A DNA stretch of 64,000 nucleotides, taken from NCBI RefSeq assembly GCF_003946165.1, contig NZ_RHOI01000002.1, forward strand, positions 84,535 through 148,534, read 5' to 3'. Position 1 is the stretch's first letter. Each line of letters opens with the position of its first letter. A program made the position numbers and the translations under genes. Source of the DNA: Lacticaseibacillus baoqingensis (lineage in GTDB: Bacteria; Bacillota; Bacilli; Lactobacillales; Lactobacillaceae). Positions 27,199 to 35,836 of this stretch are shown here, in pieces. The notes below the pieces were generated by a model. That model was not told the DNA's origin, did no database searches, and was given only the letters and a program-made list of their open reading frames with translations.

Positions 27199-28317
27199 TC
27201 ACGCTTGTTTAGTTAATTGCCCATCGGCCACTCGAAATACCGTTGGGGTGTCGATGATCTCTTGAGCGATGCCATCTAGGCTCGTCGTCGTTAAAAACGT
27301 CTGGACCTTATTTTGAATGGCTTTAAGCAAGTGCGTTTGCCGATCATCATCTAGTTCAGATAACACATCATCAAGCAACAATACCGGGTATTCACCCGTT
27401 TGGGCCTTCATCAAATCGATTTCGGCTAATTTCACCGCCAAAGCGGTGGTGCGCTGTTGGCCTTGGCTCCCAAAATTCGCCACATTTTTGCCATTGACGA
27501 TAAACGCCACATCGTCACGATGCGGCCCTACCAACGTCGTGCCTTGTTCCAGTTCGCGCTGGGCATGCTTTTGCAAAAGCTCACCCATTGCCGCGTAAGC
27601 TTGTTCAACATCCTCGCGCGCCGCTTGAGGCACTTGGCTTTGATATTGAAAGGTCAACTGTTCGCGCCCTTTGGTGATGTCCGTATGGATCTTAGCAGCA
27701 AACTCAGCCATCTGTTTCAACAACGCCGCGCGCCGCGCCACGATTTCAGCACCAGCAGCAGCCAGTTGGTCGCTTAAGACATCCAGCAAGACCATATCTT
27801 TGGCTTGATGATATTTGAGCTGTTTCAGATACGCGTTGCGCTGTTTGAGCGCAAATCGGTATTCACTTAAGGTCTGCAAATACTTCACGCTCATCTGGCC
27901 AAATTCCATATCGATGAAACGCCGCCGATTCGCAGGACTGCCTTTGACGATCGCTAAGTCTTCTGGCGCAAACAACACAACATTGAAATGCCCAACATAC
28001 GTGGACAATTTCGACTGCTCAAGCTTGTTGTAGCGTGCCTTTTTGCCTTGGGTACTGATCACAAGCTCCAACTGGTTACTGCCAGTCTCACGCGTTACGC
28101 GGCCTGTGATCCGGGCAAAATCACTGCCAAAGCGAATCAATTCTTTGTCATTATTTGTCCGATGGCTCCGCGCTAACGCCAACACGTACACCGCTTCCAG
28201 CAGATTGGTCTTGCCTTGCGCATTCTCCCCGATCAAGATATTGATATGAGGAGAAAAATCGGTGTCCACCGCCGCATAATTTCGATAATTTTTGAGCGTC
28301 AGGTGTGCCAGCTTCAT
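27199..28317 (-). CDS. recF: DNA replication and repair protein RecF
   Basis: A 372-aa SMC-like ATPase loading RecA at gaps. Walker A GENAQGKTNLLEA, the LVGPHRDDV region, the signature FGSQGQQRT and Walker B LLLDDVLSELD are all present. It overlaps yaaA by 4 bp and is followed by gyrB. Confidence 0.98.
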   Translation of the reverse strand: MKLAHLTLKNYRNYAAVDTDFSPHINILIGENAQGKTNLLEAVYVLALARSHRTNNDKELIRFGSDFARITGRVTRETGSNQLELVISTQGKKARYNKLEQSKLSTYVGHFNVVLFAPEDLAIVKGSPANRRRFIDMEFGQMSVKYLQTLSEYRFALKQRNAYLKQLKYHQAKDMVLLDVLSDQLAAAGAEIVARRAALLKQMAEFAAKIHTDITKGREQLTFQYQSQVPQAAREDVEQAYAAMGELLQKHAQRELEQGTTLVGPHRDDVAFIVNGKNVANFGSQGQQRTTALAVKLAEIDLMKAQTGEYPVLLLDDVLSELDDDRQTHLLKAIQNKVQTFLTTTSLDGIAQEIIDTPTVFRVADGQLTKQA

Positions 28318-28532
28318 TCAGCTTGCGCAACCGCGACCTGCGTGCCATCAGGTAACGTTACCGAATCTCCGACTCGTAACTTGCGGCCCCGCCGCGTATC
28401 GGCTTCACCATTCACTAAAACCCGATTTTCGGCTAAAAACCACTTCGCGGCACCACCACTATCGATCACGCCGGCGTCTTTTAATAACTGTCCTAGCGTG
28501 ATGTATTCAGTCGTGATCGTAACTGTTGCCAT
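28314..28532 (-). CDS. yaaA: S4-domain protein YaaA (RlbA)
   Basis: A 72-aa S4 RNA-binding domain protein (LGQLLKDAGVIDSGGAAKWF, LVNGEADTRRGRKLRVGD), universally next to recF in Firmicutes and thought to act in ribosome biogenesis. SD GGGGAG lies before the ATG. It is the first gene of its transcription unit here because the dnaN-yaaA link is interrupted. Confidence 0.96.
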   Translation of the reverse strand: MATVTITTEYITLGQLLKDAGVIDSGGAAKWFLAENRVLVNGEADTRRGRKLRVGDSVTLPDGTQVAVAQAE

Positions 28533-28575
28533 CTGTTGCCCACTCCCCTGCTGATTAGTCTAATACTACCTATAT

Positions 28576-28604
28576 AGTATACCGTTTTTTCGCGTGGAAC
28601 ACAA
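28576..28604 (-). promoter_or_regulatory. Promoter of yaaA-recF-gyrB-gyrA
   Basis: On the minus strand TTGTGT (28604-28599), 17 bp, TATACT (28581-28576), about 44 bp before the yaaA start. It gives the gyrase cluster its own promoter independent of dnaA-dnaN. Confidence 0.7.
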
Positions 28605-28725
28605 CGCGCTAAGGCATTTTTAGGCGTTCTCAGGGACTTTTACCTGATACCAGTCCCCTAGACGTCAAACCCTCTAAAAACCAAAAAAAGGCCAAATTTG
28701 AGCATTCAGCCGATTTTGCCATTTT

Positions 28726-30015
28726 TTATGGACCCATTATTGCCGTGAAACTGATAGTTGCCTGATAATGCCCCGCCAAAGCATCCACTTGTCGATACAA
28801 CAGCCATTCAGTCTGTGTTAATGAATACGTTTGTGGTCCCTGCAGACGTATCGTCATCGGCGCTTGCGGCGTGACGGTTTGGCTTTCGGGTAATAACAAT
28901 GCGGCAGCCAATTTGGCGCCTGCTGTGGTCGTCGGTGCTGTGATCGCGATGGTCAGCTGCCAATCTCCAGCTGGCAAGGTGATCTCTGGCAGCAGTGCCG
29001 GCAATTTAACGTCTTGGGTGATCAGATCAGCGATCGACACGTGTTGTGCCGGTAAGGTGCCGCTATAAAGGGTTGGTTTAGGCGCAGGTTCATAGTGATA
29101 TTTGATGTTGTTGCTATAGATTGTCACCACGGCACCAGTCTCGTTATCGGTATAAACCAGCCTAACCATCAGTGTGCCGTCTTGCTGCCATGCGACCGGG
29201 ACGTCCAGTTGCGGGACCTTACTAATAATTTGGCTCCGATTGCCGCTTGCACTGGCTATGAATTGCCAGGAATAAGTCAACGTCGTCCCAGGCTTAGGCT
29301 GATAATAATCGGCATCGATCGTTAAGGGCATACCTGCTTTTACGGTGACATCAGCCAGCCCAAAATATACTCTTGCGGGTTGATAATTAGGTAAGAAAAC
29401 CGCACCTAATATTGTTATATCACGTGTGACAGGAGTTGCACTCGTCCCACTTGGAAAAGCAAATGGCCCGACTGGCCAAGATGCACCATTAACTGTTGGC
29501 GTTACAATTGGCATACTGAAGTGCCTACCCGCTTGATCGATCCACTCGACAGGCGTTAAAACATTATTGAATAAATGGTGTTGATCAATATTTGCATGCA
29601 AGCCAGTTGGCAAATATTCCAAGACATGGACGGTGATCGAATCCCGATAAACGACTGCTCCCCAAGTAAACTGCAACTCGACACGATAGTCTCCTGGCTT
29701 AGTAGGAACGAACGAATACACACCTTGATTAAAGGTTGAAGTCACTGATGCTAACTGATTTGCGGCATCATAAACAGCGATTTGGTCTTGACTTTCCTGT
29801 TGTTTCCGATCTGTTAACGGTATTGAACCAGGACCGGAATACATAAACAGCCCTTGCGTCTTCACTCCGACAGCCGCATACAACTCCTCTGGCGGATCAA
29901 AGATCATCCCGCCTTGTACGGGATCATAGCCAGCAAAAGTTTGCGCATGAACTGGCTGACCACGCCACACTAACCACCCTAACCACACCATTAGTACCAG
30001 CCGCCATCGTTTCAT
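28726..30015 (-). CDS. Secreted protein of unknown function inserted between dnaN and yaaA
   Basis: A 429-aa protein that I do not recognise. A signal peptide (MKRWRLVLMVWLGWLVWRG...VHA, cleavage near Ala-Gln) is followed by extracellular beta-rich sequence. The stretches YSFVPTKPGDYRVELQFTWG and LTYSWQFIASASGNRS look like PKD/Ig-type modules. No LPXTG, TM anchor or repeat is seen, so it is probably released. ATG 30015 has GAGGAGG 8 bp upstream (a GTG one codon earlier is possible). The dnaN terminator precedes it and the yaaA promoter follows, so it is a self-contained insertion in a block that is normally contiguous. Confidence 0.85.
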   Translation of the reverse strand: MKRWRLVLMVWLGWLVWRGQPVHAQTFAGYDPVQGGMIFDPPEELYAAVGVKTQGLFMYSGPGSIPLTDRKQQESQDQIAVYDAANQLASVTSTFNQGVYSFVPTKPGDYRVELQFTWGAVVYRDSITVHVLEYLPTGLHANIDQHHLFNNVLTPVEWIDQAGRHFSMPIVTPTVNGASWPVGPFAFPSGTSATPVTRDITILGAVFLPNYQPARVYFGLADVTVKAGMPLTIDADYYQPKPGTTLTYSWQFIASASGNRSQIISKVPQLDVPVAWQQDGTLMVRLVYTDNETGAVVTIYSNNIKYHYEPAPKPTLYSGTLPAQHVSIADLITQDVKLPALLPEITLPAGDWQLTIAITAPTTTAGAKLAAALLLPESQTVTPQAPMTIRLQGPQTYSLTQTEWLLYRQVDALAGHYQATISFTAIMGP

Positions 30016-30062
30016 CACGCCTGCCTCCTCGGGTTTTTGTACCCAAAGATTTCGCAGGCAAA

Positions 30063-30091
30063 GAAAAAAGCCACCGTGAAGTGGCTTTTTT
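30063..30091 (-). terminator. Terminator of dnaA-dnaN
   Basis: On the minus strand AAAAAGCCAC-TTCACG-GTGGCTTTTTT, 20 bp after the dnaN stop. Confidence 0.9.
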
Positions 30092-30111
30092 GGTGCGTCA
30101 TGACGAATCGT

Positions 30112-31251
30112 TTAGAAGGTCCGTACTGGCGTGATCAGTTGAATGAAGTGTTCATGATCTTCAGATGGCACCAGCGTAAACGGCCGCAATGGTGCTGTAA
30201 ACGCGATTTCGATCGCAGTTTGGCCAAATCCTTGCAGCGCATCTTTCATATAGTCTGGATTGAAGGAGATCTCAAGCGCTTCGCCTTCTAAGCGATTGAA
30301 GCTCAAGGCTTCTTCGACATTACCAACATCCGGTGAGTTGCCATAGATGGTAGCCGTTTGTGCTGCTGTGTCCAAGTTCAACCGCACGACGTTATTACTG
30401 CTTTCATGACTCAATAAGCTGGCCCGTTGGATCGCTGCCAATAAGGCGGGCGCATCAAATTCGATCCGTGTCGTGCTGGTAGTCGGGATCAAGCGGCTGG
30501 TGTCTGGATAGTTGCCTTCCAAAAGTCGAGAATAAAACGATGTTTGGCCAGCAACAAAAAGCACTTGGTTTTCAGCGAAACGAATCTCGACGTCATCGAT
30601 ATCGTCGGTCAATGTCCGGCTAAGTTCTGTCAGACTCTTGCCGGGAATAATCACATCATAGTGGGCATCTTTTGCCGCTGGCAGTTCAAGCGTCCGCTGG
30701 GCCAAGCGATGCGAGTCCGTCGCTACTGCGATCAATTGGCCAGCTTCAATGACTAAGTGCACCCCAGTCAAGATCGGCCGACTTTCTTGGGTGCTGACAG
30801 CGATCACGGTTTGATTGATCAACTGCTTGAGCACATCAGCAGGGATCGTTAATGGATCTGGATTCACGATTTCCGGTAGGCGCGGATAGTTGTTTGCGTC
30901 CAAGCCATTGATGGTGAATTCTGAAGAACCGCTAGTAATCAAGGTTTGGAAGTTATCTTGGACATCCACGGTCATCGTCGCTTCAGGCAGGCGCTTGACG
31001 ATTTCGTTAAAAAAGCGTGCCGGCAAAACGATGCTGCCAGTGGATTCGATTTGCAGATCATTGGTTTCAGCATTGGCATCGATGCGGGCTTCGATCGAGA
31101 TATCCGCATCACTGCCAGTTAAGACGAGTCCAGAATCGCTTAAGACCATTTTTAACCCGGTCAAGATCGGGATCGTGGTTTTGCTCGTGATGGCACGAGA
31201 AACGTCGTTGAGCGTTTTGATGAATGTAGAGCGCGTGATGGTGAATTTCAT
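30112..31251 (-). CDS. dnaN: DNA polymerase III beta subunit (sliding clamp)
   Basis: A 379-aa three-domain clamp beginning MKFTITRSTFIKTLNDVSRAI and ending LIQLITPVRTF, the normal length and C-terminus. CAGGAGG precedes the ATG. It is separated from dnaA by 175 bp holding DnaA boxes. Confidence 0.98.
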   Translation of the reverse strand: MKFTITRSTFIKTLNDVSRAITSKTTIPILTGLKMVLSDSGLVLTGSDADISIEARIDANAETNDLQIESTGSIVLPARFFNEIVKRLPEATMTVDVQDNFQTLITSGSSEFTINGLDANNYPRLPEIVNPDPLTIPADVLKQLINQTVIAVSTQESRPILTGVHLVIEAGQLIAVATDSHRLAQRTLELPAAKDAHYDVIIPGKSLTELSRTLTDDIDDVEIRFAENQVLFVAGQTSFYSRLLEGNYPDTSRLIPTTSTTRIEFDAPALLAAIQRASLLSHESSNNVVRLNLDTAAQTATIYGNSPDVGNVEEALSFNRLEGEALEISFNPDYMKDALQGFGQTAIEIAFTAPLRPFTLVPSEDHEHFIQLITPVRTF

Positions 31252-31366
31252 AGCTGACCTCCTGTGTCGGTGTGTCTATATATAATAATGCTTTTTAAGT
31301 AATAGTAGTAGGGCCTGTGGGAGCTGTGGAAAACTTCGTGAAACGCAAGCTGGCAACTTTTGCACC

Positions 31367-31417
31367 TGTGGATAAGTGGACGGGACAACTGCGGTAGTTA
31401 TCCGCAGTTGTCCACAA
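31367..31417. other. DnaA-box cluster between dnaA and dnaN (oriC part 2)
   Basis: A perfect box TGTGGATAA (31367-31375), TTATCCGCA (31398-31406) and TTGTCCACA (31408-31416) lie within 50 bp. ACAACTGCGG/CCGCAGTTGT (31385-31411) is a 10-bp dyad with a 7-nt loop into which the second box extends. With the boxes upstream of dnaA this makes a bipartite origin, as in Bacillus. Confidence 0.75.
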
Positions 31418-31426
31418 TGGCCAAAA

Positions 31427-32782
31427 TCAGCCGCGATTCTTGAGCCGGTTTTTAAGTTCGATGACTTCAGCTTTTAACTGTTCATCTAAATTGAGCTGCT
31501 CGCTGATTTTTTCATGGGCATGGATCACGGTAGTATGATCTTTGCCGCCAAATTCTTGGCCGATCTTAGGCAAGGAATTATCGGTCATTTCCCGGGATAG
31601 ATACATGGCGATCTGGCGCGGCATCACGATTTGTTTGACCCGCTTTTTGCCTTTGAGTTCGCTAACTGTGACTTGATAGTACTTGGCGACAACGGCTTGG
31701 ATCTGCCCGATCGTTAAGGCAGCGTCTTTGTCGCTGAGCTTGAGACTCTTTAGCGCATCAGCGGCTAAACTGGTGGTGATATCGGAATGATTCATCGTGG
31801 CGTAAGCTTGCACGCGCACGAGTGCGCCTTCGAGTTCACGCACGTTGGAGTCGATTTGGCCGGCGATATAAGACAAGGTGTCGTCTGGGATGACCAGTTT
31901 TTCGGCGTCGGCTTTATTGCGTAAAATCGCGATCCGCGTTTCCAGATCTGGCGGGGTGATATCCACGGACAACCCCCATTTGAATCGTGAGACTAAGCGT
32001 TCTTGCAGCTTAGGGATCTCGTTGGGCAACCGATCGGAGGTTAAGACGATCTGCTTTTTATTCTCATATAACGCGTTGAAGGTATGGAAGAATTCCTCTT
32101 GCGTCGCTTCTTTATCGCCAAAAAACTGGATATCATCGACTAACAACAAATCGACGTTGCGATACTCTTGCCGAAATTGTTCTTGCTTCTTGGTTTGGAT
32201 CGAGTTGATAAAATCGTTCGCAAACGCTTCGCTAGTCACATATTTGACATTGGCATTGGGCTTGTATTCAAGCAATTGATGCCCGATCGCCTGCATCAGA
32301 TGCGTTTTACCCAACCCCACCCCGCCATAAAGAAACAGCGGATTATATAAAACGCCAGGTTCTTCTGAAACGACTAAGGCGGCGGCATGCGCCATTTGGT
32401 TGCCTTTACCGGTCACGAAGGTATCAAACGTATATTTACTGTTCAGGTGGGTCGTTTCTTTATATGTTGGCACTACTGGTTTAGGCGGTGTTGGCTCTGA
32501 TTGCTCACCAAGCGCCAACGTTTCATCGGGTAATGCACCAGAGATCTCGATCACCGGACTGATTTCGAGATTGTTGTAGGCGTATGCCCATTCTACGACT
32601 TTAGTGGCGAGGTTTTTCTCCCAATAACTCTTGTGTAATTTTGAAGGCACCCCGATCGTCAGCGTGGAAGCAGTTAGCCGGATCGGCTTGGCATCTTTGA
32701 TCCACGTATTGAATCCGACGGTCGTCAAACTGGTCCGAAATTGATCTTGTAAGTAGGCCCATAATTCATCGATAGTTGGCAC
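31427..32782 (-). CDS. dnaA: Chromosomal replication initiator DnaA
   Basis: A 451-aa AAA+ initiator. Domain I is [12 protein letters not shown], Walker [12 protein letters not shown], Walker [11 protein letters not shown], and the DNA-binding signature [22 protein letters not shown] ends in [11 protein letters not shown]. The frame is open 39 codons upstream, but GAAGGAGGG followed by GTG 32782 gives the expected N-terminus VPTIDELW and family length. Confidence 0.98.
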   Translation of the reverse strand: MPTIDELWAYLQDQFRTSLTTVGFNTWIKDAKPIRLTASTLTIGVPSKLHKSYWEKNLATKVVEWAYAYNNLEISPVIEISGALPDETLALGEQSEPTPPKPVVPTYKETTHLNSKYTFDTFVTGKGNQMAHAAALVVSEEPGVLYNPLFLYGGVGLGKTHLMQAIGHQLLEYKPNANVKYVTSEAFANDFINSIQTKKQEQFRQEYRNVDLLLVDDIQFFGDKEATQEEFFHTFNALYENKKQIVLTSDRLPNEIPKLQERLVSRFKWGLSVDITPPDLETRIAILRNKADAEKLVIPDDTLSYIAGQIDSNVRELEGALVRVQAYATMNHSDITTSLAADALKSLKLSDKDAALTIGQIQAVVAKYYQVTVSELKGKKRVKQIVMPRQIAMYLSREMTDNSLPKIGQEFGGKDHTTVIHAHEKISEQLNLDEQLKAEVIELKNRLKNRG

Positions 32783-32929
32783 CCTGAACCCTCCTTCCCC
32801 GAATCCTGTTGAACGGGATTCGGTCATGTCCCCCCAAGCGGGACCGACCATGCCTAGATGTATAAATATCCAATGAAAAAAAAGCCGCACCGCAGGCATG
32901 GTGTCGCGAAGTTTAGTTTAGCATTTTAA

Positions 32930-33275
32930 GGGAAAGTTTTCCACAGCCAGAACATTTTTCCACATAAATCGCAACCAGGGGATAACCTCACCCACAAGCT
33001 TGTCAAAAACTTTTCCACAAGCATCTGCACAAACACAATAGCAATAAGGAATAAGCTGACTTACCCACAGGGCGTCAGTGAAACAAAGCCCTATAGTGAT
33101 GCGTGTTTCACACGTTATAAACAAGTTAAAAACAACTTGTGGATAAGTTGCTGACAAGGGTGTGAAACTCTTGATAACATGCGCACAGCTTGTGGATTGA
33201 TGCGTGGAGACGAAACAGCCGGCGCACAACTTATGCACAGGTTTTGCGGATTTTCGCTGATTCTGTGGAAAAAAC
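32930..33275. other. Replication origin oriC upstream of dnaA
   Basis: A run of DnaA boxes and near-boxes: TTTTCCACA at 32937, 32956 and 33011, TTACCCACA at 33061, TGTGGATAA (perfect) at 33138, TGTGGATTG at 33191, TTATGCACA at 33231 and TGTGGAAAA at 33264. The boxes occur in both orientations, with AT-rich tracts between. It lies between divergent dnaA and rpmH, the classic Firmicute origin position, and gene direction switches here. Confidence 0.9.
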
Positions 33276-33301
33276 AAGGCCGGTAAATTTTATTGGGATG
33301 C

Positions 33302-33330
33302 TTGACGAATGACGCGGGAGTCCGTATAAT
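33302..33330 (+). promoter_or_regulatory. Promoter of rpmH
   Basis: TTGACG (33302-33307), 17 bp, TATAAT (33325-33330): near-consensus, 66 bp before the rpmH start. Confidence 0.85.
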
Positions 33331-33395
33331 GGGAAAATGTTTGATAAGTAAATACAGTTACTGAAAATAGTAATCAATAAGCAGGAGGTGCAACC

Positions 33396-33536
33396 ATGAC
33401 CACCAAACGGACTTTCCAACCTAAGAAACGTCATCGCGAACGCGTGCACGGCTTCATGAAGCGTATGAGCACGAAGAACGGCCGTAAAGTTTTAGCTCGT
33501 CGCCGCGCTAAGGGACGTAAAGTATTATCCGCCTAA
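33396..33536 (+). CDS. rpmH: 50S ribosomal protein bL34
   Basis: A 46-aa highly basic protein, [20 protein letters not shown] at the start and [12 protein letters not shown] at the end. AGGAGGT lies 8 bp before the ATG. Followed by a terminator and rnpA, the universal order. Confidence 0.97.
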   Translation: MTTKRTFQPKKRHRERVHGFMKRMSTKNGRKVLARRRAKGRKVLSA

Positions 33537-33539
33537 CAC

Positions 33540-33567
33540 CCACTGACCGCGTCAGTGGTTTTTTTTT
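33540..33567 (+). terminator. Terminator after rpmH
   Basis: CCACTGAC-CGC-GTCAGTGG followed by nine T residues. It probably attenuates read-through into rnpA. Confidence 0.9.
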
Positions 33568-33666
33568 GCAACGCGGTAGTGACACTTACATAGGAAAAAC
33601 ACCGAATATAGGTGCACCAGCGAGATGCATCTTGTATACTTAAAACCAGATTGTGAGGGAGTATTC

Positions 33667-34023
33667 GTGCGTAAATCGTATCGCATCAAAAAGGAAGCCG
33701 AATTTCAAGATGTGTTTGATCACGGGCAGTCGGTGGCGAACCGTAATTTTGTGATCTATCATTTACGTCGTGACCAACCCCATTTTCGCGTCGGCATTTC
33801 GGTCGGTAAAAAAGTCGGCCATACCGCAGTCATGCGCAACCAGATCAAGCGTTATATTCGCCAAAGCTTGTTAGAGCTGAAGCCGCGAATCGACCCGCAG
33901 ACCGATTTTTTGATCATCGCGCGTCATTCCGCCAACCAGTTGGATATGGTGGGGACCAAGAAGAACTTGATCCACGTCATGACATTAGCCGGGCTGTTAG
34001 CTGACGATGTTGACATCATCTAG
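33667..34023 (+). CDS. rnpA: Ribonuclease P protein component
   Basis: A 118-aa basic protein that assists the RNase P RNA in tRNA 5' maturation. It has [16 protein letters not shown] and the RNR motif region [20 protein letters not shown]. Initiation is at GTG 33667, 5 bp after GAGGGAG. The upstream open frame is disregarded. yidC follows after 36 bp. Confidence 0.96.
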   Translation: MRKSYRIKKEAEFQDVFDHGQSVANRNFVIYHLRRDQPHFRVGISVGKKVGHTAVMRNQIKRYIRQSLLELKPRIDPQTDFLIIARHSANQLDMVGTKKNLIHVMTLAGLLADDVDII

Positions 34024-34059
34024 GCAAGGATATCCTTGCAACACGAAAGAGGGATTTGT

Positions 34060-34890
34060 GTGAATAAGAGAACCGTGAAGCGGCTTGTTGCCGTGTTCGG
34101 GTTGCTGATGGTCGCGGGCGTTTTGGCGGCTTGCGGGCGCTCGACGGTAACGGCCAATAGTACCGGGGTCTGGGATCACTATGTCGTCTATAATGCCGCC
34201 CAGTTTATTTTATGGTTGGCGAAGTTCTTCGGCGGCAACGCTGGGATGGGGATCATCGTCTTCACCTTGTTGGTGCGGATCATTATCTTCCCATTAAGTT
34301 ATGTTTCCTTGAAGAGTATGGGCAAGCAACAAGAATTGGCCCCGCAAATCAAGGTACTGCAAAAAAAATATCAGTCTAAAGATGCTGAGACTCAGCGCAA
34401 GCTGCAAGAAGAAACGCAAAAGCTTTATGCCGAAGCAGGGATCAATCCGATCATGGGTTGTTTACCGTTAGTGATCCAAATGCCGTTCCTGTTTGCATTG
34501 TATCAAGCGATCTATCGGACGGATGCTTTGAAGACTGGCCATTTCTTATGGTTGAACATGGCGCAGCCGGATCCTTATTGGATCATGCCGATCTTAGCGG
34601 CGATCTTCACGTTGTTGACCAGTCTGGTGTCGACAATGGCGCAACCGCAACGCAACAACATGAGTTGGATCATGGTTGCGATCTCGCCGATCATGATCTT
34701 GGTGATGGCGGCGCAATTCCCAAGTGCTTTAGCCATTTACTGGGTGGTCACCAACGCCTTTTCACTCGCTCAGACGTTCTTGATCCAAAATCCGTTCAAG
34801 ATGAAACGCGAGCGTGAAGCCAAGCAACGGGCTGAAAAAGAACGCCAAAAGGCTAAGCGCAAAGCATATAAGCGTGCGTTGAAGAAGTAA
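34060..34890 (+). CDS. yidC: Membrane protein insertase YidC/OxaA (lipoprotein type)
   Basis: A 276-aa insertase of the Gram-positive YidC1 type. The N-terminus is a lipoprotein signal peptide with lipobox LAAC (Cys about residue 25). Five TM segments follow, with the hydrophilic-groove Arg in GIIVFTLLVRIIIFPLSY, and the C-terminal tail is Lys/Arg-rich. Initiation is at GTG 34060 after GAAAGAGGG. It sits in the rpmH-rnpA-yidC-khpB order. Confidence 0.96.
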   Translation: MNKRTVKRLVAVFGLLMVAGVLAACGRSTVTANSTGVWDHYVVYNAAQFILWLAKFFGGNAGMGIIVFTLLVRIIIFPLSYVSLKSMGKQQELAPQIKVLQKKYQSKDAETQRKLQEETQKLYAEAGINPIMGCLPLVIQMPFLFALYQAIYRTDALKTGHFLWLNMAQPDPYWIMPILAAIFTLLTSLVSTMAQPQRNNMSWIMVAISPIMILVMAAQFPSALAIYWVVTNAFSLAQTFLIQNPFKMKREREAKQRAEKERQKAKRKAYKRALKK

Positions 34891-34894
34891 CCGT

Positions 34895-34929
34895 AAGACG
34901 CCAGCAGCCTGTGCTTCTGGCGCCTTTTT
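34895..34929 (+). terminator. Weak terminator-like hairpin between yidC and khpB
   Basis: CGCCAG (34899-34904) and CTGGCG (34917-34922) form a stem followed by CCTTTTTA. It may give partial termination within the operon. Confidence 0.5.
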
Positions 34930-34953
34930 ATCGTAATTATTTGGAGGGAAACC

Positions 34954-35664
34954 ATGCCGACTTTTCAAGGCGCAACGATTCAAAAAGCGATCGATCTGGG
35001 CTTACAAACGCTAGGCGTTGCCCGCGATCAGGTCACTGTGGACGTGATCCAAGAAGGGAAAAAAGGGCTGTTTGGGATCGGGAAGAAAGCTGCGATCGTT
35101 AATTTGAACCCCTTAGTCGTCGAACCCGATCCGCAGCCGGCAGCTTCAAGTCAACCAAAACCGTCACATCACCGGGCCAAACACGTGACCGCTGGGCCAA
35201 AGCGCGATGATCAAACGGCGATCGCATTAGTGCAAAGCTATCTGGAAGACATTGTGCGCGAATTAGGGATCGCCGCGACGATCGAAAATGCGCGACATGG
35301 CGATCGGGTCTGGTTTGAGATCACAACGGATAAAGAAGCATTATTGATCGGCAAACATGGTAAGATCATCAACGCGATCCAATACTTAGCGCAAACCGAA
35401 TTCAATCGCTTCGGCAAGTCAAAGTGGACGATCATGCTTAATGTTGGCGATTATCGCCAGCGCCGCGATGCGGCAGTCCGCCGCTTGGCAGGCAAAACAG
35501 CGCGGGAAGTGATCGCTCGAGGGGCGGCTGTATATTTGGATCCGATGCCGGCATTTGAACGCAAAGCGATCCATGGTGAATTAGCAGACAACGACTATGT
35601 TGACACCCATTCTGAAGGCGTCGATCCGCGCCGCTATGTGGTGATCACCCCTAAGCGGCATTAA
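34954..35664 (+). CDS. khpB: RNA-binding protein KhpB/EloR (Jag)
   Basis: A 236-aa protein with an N-terminal Jag domain (FQGATIQKAIDLGLQTLG), a linker rich in Pro and basic residues, a KH-II domain (ENARHGDRVWFEITTDKEAL, LLIGKHGKIINAIQYLAQ) and an R3H domain (RRDAAVRRLAGKTA..., with PMPAFERKAIH). In streptococci and lactobacilli it controls cell elongation with KhpA. SD TGGAGGG precedes the ATG. Confidence 0.95.
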   Translation: MPTFQGATIQKAIDLGLQTLGVARDQVTVDVIQEGKKGLFGIGKKAAIVNLNPLVVEPDPQPAASSQPKPSHHRAKHVTAGPKRDDQTAIALVQSYLEDIVRELGIAATIENARHGDRVWFEITTDKEALLIGKHGKIINAIQYLAQTEFNRFGKSKWTIMLNVGDYRQRRDAAVRRLAGKTAREVIARGAAVYLDPMPAFERKAIHGELADNDYVDTHSEGVDPRRYVVITPKRH

Positions 35665-35693
35665 GCGCGCCGATTACCGGCTTGACGAGGGTT

Positions 35694-35722
35694 TTGACAA
35701 GTCAGCGGGAATTGGCTAGAAT
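35694..35722 (+). promoter_or_regulatory. Strong promoter upstream of mnmE leader
   Basis: TTGACA (35694-35699), 17 bp, TAGAAT (35717-35722) is near-consensus. Transcription would begin about 35729, more than 100 nt before mnmE, and first meet a terminator. Confidence 0.8.
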
Positions 35723-35751
35723 GAACTCAACTTAATCGTGACGAAGTAGTC

Positions 35752-35812
35752 AAAGTGCTTTGTCCATTGACGCCGCCGGTATCGGCAGCGCAATGGGCGG
35801 TGCACTTTTTTT
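35752..35812 (+). terminator. Leader terminator/attenuator before mnmE
   Basis: AAAGTGC..GCACTTT enclose an inner stem (CCATTG/CAATGG, GCC/GGC) and end in seven Ts. A transcript from 35729 would stop here as an RNA of about 80 nt unless anti-terminated. No leader peptide with SD was found. Confidence 0.8.
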
Positions 35813-35836
35813 AATGGTTTGGAAAGGAAGATTATT

